Shown here piece by piece: positions 33,230 through 38,765 of a DNA stretch of 38,765 nucleotides (the stretch's first letter is position 1; every line of letters starts with the position of its first letter). The translations under genes were made by a program, and so were the position numbers. The notes beneath the pieces were generated by a model. That model ran no database searches. It was not told the origin of the DNA and saw nothing but the letters and a program-made list of their open reading frames with translations. This stretch comes from Owenweeksia sp964619125 (GTDB taxonomy: Bacteria > Bacteroidota > Bacteroidia > Flavobacteriales > Schleiferiaceae), in NCBI GenBank assembly GCA_964619125.1, contig CAZUCA010000031.1, forward strand, positions 1 through 38,765, given 5' to 3'.

Positions 33230-34289
33230 TAAACCCTCCATAGTTTCCTATCCTCTCCTCACCTGGTCCTCGCTGGGGAGGTGGACTCTTATCAACCTGG
33301 TCATTGGCTTTTCGATTCCCTTGTTTTACTATCCGCAGGGATACATCAGCCTGGAAGGATGGAAGGTGATTTGGGATGACGTAATTTATAGTTTCGTTAT
33401 GTCGATGGCCATCAGCGGCTCAGTGGGGCTGATAGAGCGCAACCTTAATGCCCGGGTGCCGTGGTTGAAGAAACCGGGCTTACGCTTTTTCCTTGAAATT
33501 GCCTCGGTTACGGTTTTTGCCTTTACGGCAGCGATGTTGGTGAACCTGCTTTTTTTCAGTCTCTTTGGCGATATCTCCTTTAGCGACATTCCCTGGCAGG
33601 CCCTGATAGCTCGCAGCTGGATCCCCCTCTTTATAGGCTATGGCATTACCACCTTTTTTGTGAGCCGCCACTTTTTATACGCCTGGCGTAATGCCGCCGT
33701 AAAAGCGGAAAAGCTACGCAGCGAACGTTATAAGGGGCAGGTACGCTTTCTCAAGGATCAGCTCAACCCCCACTTCCTCTTCAACAGTCTAAATGTACTG
33801 ACCAATGTAGTTTATGAAGATGCCGATAAGGCGGCCCACTTTATCCGGGAGCTCAGCAAGTTTTACCGCTATGTGCTGGAAGTTCAGGATGAGGAAGTAG
33901 TACCGCTGTCGCGGGAACTCGATTTTGCCAGGCGATACGCCAGCCTGCAGCAGCAGCGCTTTGGCCCGGCTCTAGAATTCAGTAATGAGATTACAAAGCA
34001 CAAAGGCGTTATCCCCCCACTGGTATTACAACTGCTGCTTGAAAACGCCATTAAGCACAATGCCATCAGCGAGGCTGCACCACTCCGCATTCGGGTGTAC
34101 GAGGAAAAAGGATCACTGGTAGTTTGGAACAATTGCAACCCAAAAGAAAGTAAGGAGGAGGGCACCGGCATTGGCCTCAACAACGTGCGTGAGCGCTACC
34201 GCCTCCTCAGCGAAGAGGAAGTACAGGTGGAACATAGCCAGGATTCCTTTAAGGTAAGTCTACCTCAACTTCAACTTAAGCAGCTCTAA
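33222..34289 (+). CDS. LytS-type sensor histidine kinase
   Basis: A 355-residue kinase. Four membrane helices lie at about residues 20-35, 48-70, 90-115 and 125-145. The His_kinase domain (PF06580) begins QLNPHFLFNSLNVLTNVV with the phospho-accepting H184, and the ATPase part has LVLQLLLENAIKHNAIS and GTGIGLNNVRERYRLL. There is no extracellular sensor of note. ATG 33222 is used; GTG 33213 and ATG 33216 are alternatives. It overlaps the TPR gene and precedes its regulator by 2 nt. Confidence 0.93.
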   Translation: MANKPSIVSYPLLTWSSLGRWTLINLVIGFSIPLFYYPQGYISLEGWKVIWDDVIYSFVMSMAISGSVGLIERNLNARVPWLKKPGLRFFLEIASVTVFAFTAAMLVNLLFFSLFGDISFSDIPWQALIARSWIPLFIGYGITTFFVSRHFLYAWRNAAVKAEKLRSERYKGQVRFLKDQLNPHFLFNSLNVLTNVVYEDADKAAHFIRELSKFYRYVLEVQDEEVVPLSRELDFARRYASLQQQRFGPALEFSNEITKHKGVIPPLVLQLLLENAIKHNAISEAAPLRIRVYEEKGSLVVWNNCNPKESKEEGTGIGLNNVRERYRLLSEEEVQVEHSQDSFKVSLPQLQLKQL

Positions 34290-34291
34290 GC

Positions 34292-35050
34292 ATGAACATC
34301 CTTATTGTAGAAGACGAAAAACCGGCGGCCGAGCAGTTAAAGCGCCTTTTGAAACGAGCTGTCCCGGAAGCCTTTGTCCATGGTCCCCTGCAAAGCACAG
34401 CCGAGTGCATTGTGTGGCTTAAGGAAAACCCTGCCCCTGACCTGATCTTCCTCGATATTCAACTGGCCGATGGCCATAGCTTCGAAATCTTTGATCAGAT
34501 TAAGATAAGCTCCCCGATAATCTTTTGCACTGCCTACGACCAGTACGCTTTACGCGCCTTTAAACTCAACAGTGTTGACTACCTGTTAAAACCGGTGGAC
34601 CCTGCTGAACTGACACGCGCCCTCGGGAAATACCGGCAGTGGCATCGCAATGACTCACCACCACTGGATATCAGTTCGCTGCGTGAGGCCCTGCAAACGC
34701 CTAAAGAGTTTAAAAGTCGTTTTGTTATAAAAGTGGGCGATAAGCTGAGTATGGTGCCTACCGGCGAAATTGACTTCTTTTTCAGCGAAAGCAAAAGCAC
34801 ATTTCTCCAGACCTCGGCCGGCAAACAATACCCACTCGATCACAGCCTCGACCAGCTCGCAGAAATGATCAATCCGGCCCAGTTCTACCGCATCAACCGC
34901 AAGTACCTGGTAAACCTGAAGTCCATTGAGGACGTACGCAGTTACAGTAGCAGTCGACTAAAGCTGCAGCTTCGCCACTGCGACGACCACGATGTGCTGG
35001 TAAGTCGCGACCGTACCAGCGATTTTAAGAGCTGGCTGGAGGGCAATTAG
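34292..35050 (+). CDS. LytTR-family response regulator
   Basis: A 252-residue regulator. The receiver (1-120) has E7/D8, the phospho-acceptor D55 (LIFLDIQLADG), T80 and K100 (YLLKPVD). The LytTR DNA-binding domain (about 142-250) includes FVIKVGDKLSMVPTGEIDFF and FYRINRKYLVNLKSI. The partner is the kinase immediately upstream. Its likely target is the direct-repeat pair before the TonB receptor gene of the same unit. Confidence 0.93.
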   Translation: MNILIVEDEKPAAEQLKRLLKRAVPEAFVHGPLQSTAECIVWLKENPAPDLIFLDIQLADGHSFEIFDQIKISSPIIFCTAYDQYALRAFKLNSVDYLLKPVDPAELTRALGKYRQWHRNDSPPLDISSLREALQTPKEFKSRFVIKVGDKLSMVPTGEIDFFFSESKSTFLQTSAGKQYPLDHSLDQLAEMINPAQFYRINRKYLVNLKSIEDVRSYSSSRLKLQLRHCDDHDVLVSRDRTSDFKSWLEGN

Positions 35051-35083
35051 TTCAATGTGGAAACCTGCCTTGCGGCAGCTAGG

Positions 35084-35104
35084 GTTCAAAGTTCAAAGTT
35101 CAAT
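35084..35104 (+). repeat. Tandem GTTCAAA heptamers
   Basis: GTTCAAA at 35084-35090 and 35091-35097, then GTTCAAT at 35098-35104. A looser relative, GGTTCAATAGTCAATGGTAAAAG, follows the gap near 35440, preceded in both places by AAACCTG, so the whole module may be duplicated. Confidence 0.6.
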
Positions 35105-35130
35105 GGTTGAAAGTAAAAGTACCACCAGGA

Positions 35131-35183
35131 CACCAAGACAGGAAGACACACAAAGAAAGGACCTTAGTGTTACTTTGAGCCTT
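35131..35183 (+). repeat. 53-bp repeat, left copy (identical to 35286-35338)
   Basis: The 53 bases are identical to the right copy and end at the first N. Preceding bases differ between copies (A here, G there). With the sequence that follows the right copy, the element forms an imperfect palindrome of the type CACCAAGACA...TTAGTGCCTTTGTGG. Confidence 0.8.
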
Positions 35184-35283
35184 NNNNNNNNNNNNNNNNN
35201 NNNNNNNNNNNNNNNNNNNNNNNNNNNNNNNNNNNNNNNNNNNNNNNNNNNNNNNNNNNNNNNNNNNNNNNNNNNNNNNNNNN
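35184..35283. other. Assembly gap of 100 N
   Basis: Exactly 100 N, the conventional length for a gap of unknown size. Both flanks carry the same 53-bp repeat, so the true sequence may be longer, shorter or absent. Confidence 0.95.
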
Positions 35284-35285
35284 GG

Positions 35286-35338
35286 CACCAAGACAGGAAG
35301 ACACACAAAGAAAGGACCTTAGTGTTACTTTGAGCCTT
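35286..35338 (+). repeat. 53-bp repeat, right copy
   Basis: Identical to 35131-35183. It continues into AGTGCCTTTGTGGCC, which pairs imperfectly with the start of the left copy (ACCACCAGGACACC). Confidence 0.8.
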
Positions 35339-35518
35339 AGTGCCTTTGTGGCCAGTGCTCTACCGAGCCCCAAAGGGGTGACATAACCAAAGCTGATATT
35401 ATCCTGTTTCCACTGAGCCCTGTATGGGCGAAACCTGTCTGGTTCAATAGTCAATGGTAAAAGTTGAAGGAGTAACCACAACCATAAATGAAGGTACGCC
35501 CCATTTCAAGCTCAGTGA

Positions 35519-35541
35519 AGCTCCTTTTCCTCTGTGGAGCT
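35519..35541 (+). repeat. Hairpin element, copy 1
   Basis: AGCTCC (35519-35524) pairs with GGAGCT (35536-35541) around the loop TTTTCCTCTGT. The element is followed by CTGTGAAATA, shared with copy 2. Confidence 0.55.
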
Positions 35542-35583
35542 CTGTGAAATAAGCTTTAGCAAGCGGGCTTTTAGACAGCTTTG

Positions 35584-35610
35584 AGCTTCTTTGGGCCTCT
35601 GGGAGAAGCT
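35584..35610 (+). repeat. Hairpin element, copy 2
   Basis: AGCTTCT (35584-35590) pairs with AGAAGCT (35604-35610) around a loop that shares CCTCTG with copy 1, followed by TAGTGAAATA. The fifth stem pair is T-A where copy 1 has C-G. Confidence 0.55.
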
Positions 35611-35661
35611 TAGTGAAATAGTTTTTGACTGAGACCCGGCTGGAGCCCAATCAATTTCAAC

Positions 35662-35700
35662 AACTAAATGTTTAGTTATAACTATTTTTTTAGTTATATT
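35662..35700 (+). promoter_or_regulatory. Cluster of dyads, probable BlaI-family operator
   Basis: AACTAAA-TG-TTTAGTT (35662-35677) overlaps the perfect palindrome TAGTTATAACTA (35673-35684), and TTTAGTTATA recurs at 35671 and 35689, an 18-bp step. The cluster ends 24 nt before the BlaI gene. BlaI-type repressors bind dyads at their own promoter, so self-control is likely. Confidence 0.55.
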
Positions 35701-35723
35701 AGCTCTTACAAAAGAACTAAAAC

Positions 35724-36095
35724 ATGAGAGTGAAGGAACTCACCAAGGCCGAAGAAGAGGTAATGCAAATCCTTTGGCAACTCAACAAGGCCTTTGTTAA
35801 GGATATTGTGGCGGAAATGCCGGAGCCCCGCCCGGCTTATAATACCGTCAGCACCATTGTCCGTATTCTCCAGGACAAAGGGCTGGTGGATCACCACGCC
35901 ATTGGCAAGAGCCACCGCTACTTCCCGTTGATCAGCAAGGACGACTATTCCAAATACAAAATGGAAAACCTGATGAGTGGCTATTTCGATGGTAGCTTCA
36001 GTAAGATGGTGAGCTTCTTTGTGAACCGCAAAAAACTGGATACCCAGGAGCTGGATGACATACTCAAGATGATTGAAGATAAAAAAGAAAAGTGA
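35724..36095 (+). CDS. BlaI/MecI-family transcriptional repressor
   Basis: A 123-residue protein with an N-terminal winged helix (about 1-75: LTKAEEEVMQILWQLNKAFVKDI, then NTVSTIVRILQDKGLV) and a helical C-terminal dimerisation part. BlaI repressors are released when a cognate M56 membrane peptidase cleaves them. The neighbouring gene encodes such a peptidase, overlapping by one base (TGATG). No beta-lactamase gene is present, so the regulated output is not resistance as far as this window shows. Confidence 0.92.
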   Translation: MRVKELTKAEEEVMQILWQLNKAFVKDIVAEMPEPRPAYNTVSTIVRILQDKGLVDHHAIGKSHRYFPLISKDDYSKYKMENLMSGYFDGSFSKMVSFFVNRKKLDTQELDDILKMIEDKKEK

Positions 36096-37420
36096 TGAAA
36101 GAGTTTATACTGCAAAGCCTGACCTATAGTGGGCTGCTTTACCTCAGTTATCTGCTCTTATTCCGCCGGATGAGTTTTTTCCGGATCAACCGGGTGCTGC
36201 TGCTGGCTATCCCTATCGTTAGTCTTCTCATTCCGGCCTTCGCGCCCCGCTTTAACTCCCCCCTGCCCTCTACCGGTCCGAATTTCAGCCTAGCGGACAT
36301 ACAAATCGGGCCGCAGGCCGTACAAGCAGTAGACAGTGCTTCCCAAGATATCAACTGGCTAATGGCAGTATATCTTATCGGGGCCGGCATTTTCCTAATG
36401 CTGATGATCGCTGGTTTGCTAAAAGCCTATCGCCTGGTTCGTGATGCGCAACCCTGGCATCACCCCATACTTATCAGTGAAAAAGCCGCGGGTCCCTTTG
36501 CCTTTTTCCATAAAATCATTATTCCCAGCCATCTTCAAAGCAGCCGGCAGCTCGACAGCATTATCCGCCACGAGCAAACCCACCTGAGCAAAGGGCACAG
36601 CTATGACAATGCCTTTTATGGATTACTGTGTTGCCTGCTTTGGTTCAACCCCTTCTTTCACCTGCTTTTCCGAGAACTGCGGCAAGTACACGAATGCCAG
36701 GCCGACCAAAATGCATTGGCTGATTCGGATCGTGAAAGCTACGCCCGCCTGCTGCTGAGCAGCGCCATGGGTGGTGAGATCAATTCCCTGGCCGCCAGCC
36801 CCTTTTTCAATACCAGTTTAATTAAAACCCGTATTACCATGCTGTACAAAACGAAAACAAACAGAAAAATGAAAGGACTTTACCTCATCCTGCTACCAGT
36901 CATTCTGACCATGAGTGTATGGAGTTGCCAGAAAAATGAACCTCAAACCGTCGCTCCGGCGGAGGCAAAGGCTCAGATCATTGGTTTTGCAGAAGCCGAT
37001 CAACCGCCCTTATTTCCAGACTGCGACCCGGCAGCTGCTAAAGTGGAACAGCTTGACTGCTTTCAGCAAGGAATTATGAAGCATGTAATGAGCAATTTTA
37101 AATATCCTCCCATGGCTGAAAATGAGGGCCTGGAAGGAAAGATCTTTGTGGAATTCACTATTGATAGAGCAGGCAAGGTAAACGATGCCAAAGTGGTGAG
37201 ATGGAAATTCACTAATGATGACGTGACGACTAGGACTCAAACTGAGGATTATGAAACCGCAGAAACCCGTTATGGGGTAAAACTGGAACCGGCTGCCCAG
37301 GAGGCCCTCGATCAAGCCATCAAATTAGTTGAGGCTTTGCCGGAACTTACCCCGGCCCAGAAAGATAGTAAGGAAACAGCGGTTAAATTTACCCTTCCAC
37401 TTACTCTAAAATTGCAATAA
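36095..37420 (+). CDS. M56 (BlaR1-type) peptidase with TonB C-terminal domain
   Basis: A 441-residue membrane protein. Helices at about 8-22, 33-50 and 88-112 precede the zinc site HEQTH (H159, E160, H163) with the third ligand probably E200 in VHECQADQNAL. A further helix near 265-280 leads to a periplasmic tail whose residues about 325-440 resemble a TonB C-terminal domain (FKYPPMAENEGLEGKIFVEFTIDRAGKV, split here by context). There is no penicillin-binding sensor domain as in true BlaR1. It may sense envelope stress, cleave the BlaI partner, or contact outer-membrane receptors. ATG 36095 overlaps the BlaI stop; GTG 36092 is the alternative. Confidence 0.9.
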   Translation: MKEFILQSLTYSGLLYLSYLLLFRRMSFFRINRVLLLAIPIVSLLIPAFAPRFNSPLPSTGPNFSLADIQIGPQAVQAVDSASQDINWLMAVYLIGAGIFLMLMIAGLLKAYRLVRDAQPWHHPILISEKAAGPFAFFHKIIIPSHLQSSRQLDSIIRHEQTHLSKGHSYDNAFYGLLCCLLWFNPFFHLLFRELRQVHECQADQNALADSDRESYARLLLSSAMGGEINSLAASPFFNTSLIKTRITMLYKTKTNRKMKGLYLILLPVILTMSVWSCQKNEPQTVAPAEAKAQIIGFAEADQPPLFPDCDPAAAKVEQLDCFQQGIMKHVMSNFKYPPMAENEGLEGKIFVEFTIDRAGKVNDAKVVRWKFTNDDVTTRTQTEDYETAETRYGVKLEPAAQEALDQAIKLVEALPELTPAQKDSKETAVKFTLPLTLKLQ

Positions 37421-37434
37421 GCTGACTAAGCATA

Positions 37435-37458
37435 AAGCCCCGCTCAAGGGGCTTTTTT
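37435..37458 (+). terminator. Rho-independent terminator after the BlaI-M56 operon
   Basis: AAGCCCC (37435-37441) pairs with GGGGCTT (37448-37454) with loop GCTCAA, within a T-rich tail to 37458. It lies 14 nt after the stop and before the end of the converging radical SAM gene; the A run on the other side could also serve that gene. Confidence 0.8.
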
Positions 37459-37461
37459 CAT

Positions 37462-38466
37462 TTAAAAGCTAACACAGTCCTTACACAATTCCAGCTCTTG
37501 CTTACGGCCTTGTTTTAAGAGGTCAACATAGCGCATCCGCTCTTTGCCCTTATAGATCGCGTAAAGCTCTTCCTCCAGGATATTACCCACTACCCCCTGG
37601 CGGTTAAGATCGTTACAACACACACTCACCTCGCCTGTAGGCAGTACAATCAGTTGCCTGAGCAACATGGTACAGCCCTTTTTATTCACCGGGCTGCTCT
37701 CACCGATGTCCACCTGCCCTCCCCAGTCATGCAGGCGCCGGTATTCCACCGAATCAAGCTGCTCAGTTATGGCTCTGAAGTCGGGGTGCATCCAGGAGTT
37801 GTTTAGGGCCAGCGGCTTAGGGACGATGGTAATCCCAAAGGTTTTCAAAGCAGGCTGCAACTCTTCCTTCAGCCGGAAGAAGGCATGGAGATTGGCGGTA
37901 AACTTATCCCACTTGGCGTTGACCCGCAGCTTCTCAAATTCCTCCGGGGTACCGCCATCGAGGCTGAAGCCAATTTCGTCCAACACCTGCAACTTGAGAA
38001 TTTCCCGCGCCAGCTTTTCCCGCAGTAGCATGCCATTGGTCAGTAATATTATTTTGGGGAAGGGCCGCCCACAACTGCGAAAGAGAATCTGATAATATTT
38101 GATACGGGCAAAAAGATCCAGCCGCCGTGGGTGTAGCAGGGTTTCGCCGCCATTGTGGAGGTTGATGGTCTTCACCCGCCGAAAGCGGTCATCATTGAGC
38201 AGGGTGTCAAAAACCCGATCCAGCACCTCGAGGCTCATATAAGTATTGGGACGGCTGTGATCAAGGGCACAAAAGCTGCAGCGCAGGTTGCAGCCACTGC
38301 AAAACTCCAGGTTAATCTCGGTGGTGGAAGCCACTGTTGCCGATAAGGGACCATAAAAGCGCTGGTATCCCACTTCATATTGCGCCGCCTGCATTTGCTT
38401 CAAGCCCGCCCAAATCAGCGGACTGTCTGCAGCCTTGCTTTTTAAGATATGTTTCCATTTTCCCAT
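37462..38466 (-). CDS. Radical SAM/SPASM-domain protein
   Basis: A 334-residue radical SAM enzyme. The [4Fe-4S] motif CxxxCxxC is C59, C63, C66 (CNLRCSFC), with an additional C56 just before it. The SPASM-type C-terminus has cysteines in KKGCTMLL, VSVCCND and CKDC, for auxiliary clusters. NLHNGGETLLHPR is the GGE-type SAM contact. Such enzymes modify peptides or act as anaerobic maturases; no precursor peptide is seen next to it. It converges on the M56 gene and diverges from the next gene. Confidence 0.9.
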   Translation of the reverse strand: MGKWKHILKSKAADSPLIWAGLKQMQAAQYEVGYQRFYGPLSATVASTTEINLEFCSGCNLRCSFCALDHSRPNTYMSLEVLDRVFDTLLNDDRFRRVKTINLHNGGETLLHPRRLDLFARIKYYQILFRSCGRPFPKIILLTNGMLLREKLAREILKLQVLDEIGFSLDGGTPEEFEKLRVNAKWDKFTANLHAFFRLKEELQPALKTFGITIVPKPLALNNSWMHPDFRAITEQLDSVEYRRLHDWGGQVDIGESSPVNKKGCTMLLRQLIVLPTGEVSVCCNDLNRQGVVGNILEEELYAIYKGKERMRYVDLLKQGRKQELELCKDCVSF

Positions 38467-38622
38467 GGTAGTAAAACTAGCGGCTTCCCCGGGGGTGTAA
38501 AATGACTTTTGTCAGCTCTGCCTCCTTGTTTTTGGCAACTTTCAGCTGTCAGGCCCATTACACCCCATCAACAAAAAGCTTAACTTCACCCTTGTTTCGA
38601 TAAATCCCATTTCCTCAGCACT

Positions 38623-38765
38623 ATGAAAAAAATCTACTATCTGGCCGTTCTGTGCCTTCCCGTTTTATTTCTTGCCTATCAAAATGGCCCCCTGCCTGAA
38701 AACACCGGCGCTCCCGGCGAAATGACCTGTTACCGTTCCGGTTGCCATCAGGATAATGGCAATGG
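38623..38765 (+). CDS. Start of a secreted protein, probable choice-of-anchor V type (3' end outside window)
   Basis: ATG 38623 opens a frame with signal peptide KKIYYLAVLCLPVLFLA, then NGPLPENTGAPGEMTC and CYRSGCH. This GAPGE-C-x4-CH start is what I recall from choice-of-anchor V proteins of Bacteroidota, often with a T9SS sorting tail, but the rest is cut off after 47 residues. The CxxxxCH spacing differs from the CxxCH of cytochrome c. The 156 bp upstream shows no gene. Confidence 0.7.
   Translation, partial: MKKIYYLAVLCLPVLFLAYQNGPLPENTGAPGEMTCYRSGCHQDNGN

Larger units (their letters stand above)
35051..35723. other. Repeat-rich gene-free region with an assembly gap
   Basis: No gene is seen; frames running through the N block are not real. 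The region holds tandem GTTCAAA heptamers (35084-35104), an identical 53-bp sequence on both sides of the gap, two related hairpins at 35519-35541 and 35584-35610, and the dyads before the BlaI gene. It separates the LytTR operon from the BlaI operon. Confidence 0.7.

Noticed and set aside
35084..35340. Possible CRISPR array from repeated units around the gap
   Set aside because: Only two long copies with no regular spacers, palindromic over the full length, and no cas genes.
35055..35481. Open frames running through the N block
   Set aside because: The reading depends on undefined bases and low-complexity repeats.
36095..37420. Beta-lactam resistance operon (BlaI/BlaR1)
   Set aside because: No penicillin-binding sensor domain and no beta-lactamase gene; BlaI/M56 pairs have many roles in this phylum.
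38690..38755. Cytochrome c heme site in the right-edge protein
   Set aside because: The spacing is C-x4-CH, not CxxCH, and the context fits a choice-of-anchor V start better.

Overview
The window looks like a chromosomal segment of a Bacteroidota bacterium, probably flavobacterial or a close relative. The evidence is a set of family-typical genes: small PurL, a BT_3928-type DoxX protein, tandem DUF1599, CdaA next to FolP, M56 peptidase with a TonB tail, a carboxypeptidase-regulatory-like TonB receptor, and a likely choice-of-anchor V protein. Several genes are also preceded by TAnnTTTG-type -7 boxes and most lack a strong Shine-Dalgarno sequence. No phage, transposase or CRISPR array is visible. 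A 100-N assembly gap lies at 35184-35283.

Layout. 1-5830 (+) holds a run of mostly single genes: a partial CDS tail, a YdjM-like membrane hydrolase, a pentapeptide-repeat protein, a PhnA-domain protein, a hotdog thioesterase, a GT2 glycosyltransferase overlapping a DUF1853 gene, a DUF805 protein and a hemerythrin-like protein. 5920-7098 is a histidine kinase whose three-helix N-terminus matches the plant/cyanobacterial ethylene-receptor domain. It is followed by purL with its terminator, plsY overlapping clpS, and tRNA-Arg(ACG) with its own terminator. 10932-11470 has no gene but contains dyads. Then come a small hypothetical gene (-) and comEC (+).

14136-23895 (-) reads as one long gene string: DUF1599, BT_3928, ABC permease, tpiA, prmA, a 1472-residue secreted protein, and a cupin-like gene that may have its own promoter. 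Gaps are from a 1-nt overlap up to 77 nt. The divergent pair folP-cdaA (+) follows, then an orphan receiver. 26029-29474 (-) is surE, a small membrane protein, lpxB and a SpoIID-domain gene, linking lipid A and envelope functions. A zinc metallopeptidase with a terminator follows on +.

30435-35050 (+) is a four-gene unit: TonB receptor, TPR protein, LytS-type kinase, LytTR regulator. A pair of direct repeats 20 bp apart upstream resembles a LytTR operator, so the unit may control itself. 35051-35723 is a repeat-rich intergenic region containing the assembly gap. Then come a BlaI repressor with a cluster of AT-rich dyads, an M56-TonB protein with a terminator, a radical SAM/SPASM gene (-), and the start of a secreted protein running off the right edge.

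The most interesting items are the ethylene-receptor-like kinase, the LytTR-type repeats before the TonB receptor operon, the hairpin repeat cluster with a compensatory base change, the CTG start of DUF1853, and the uncharacterised 1472-residue protein in the tpiA-prmA unit.
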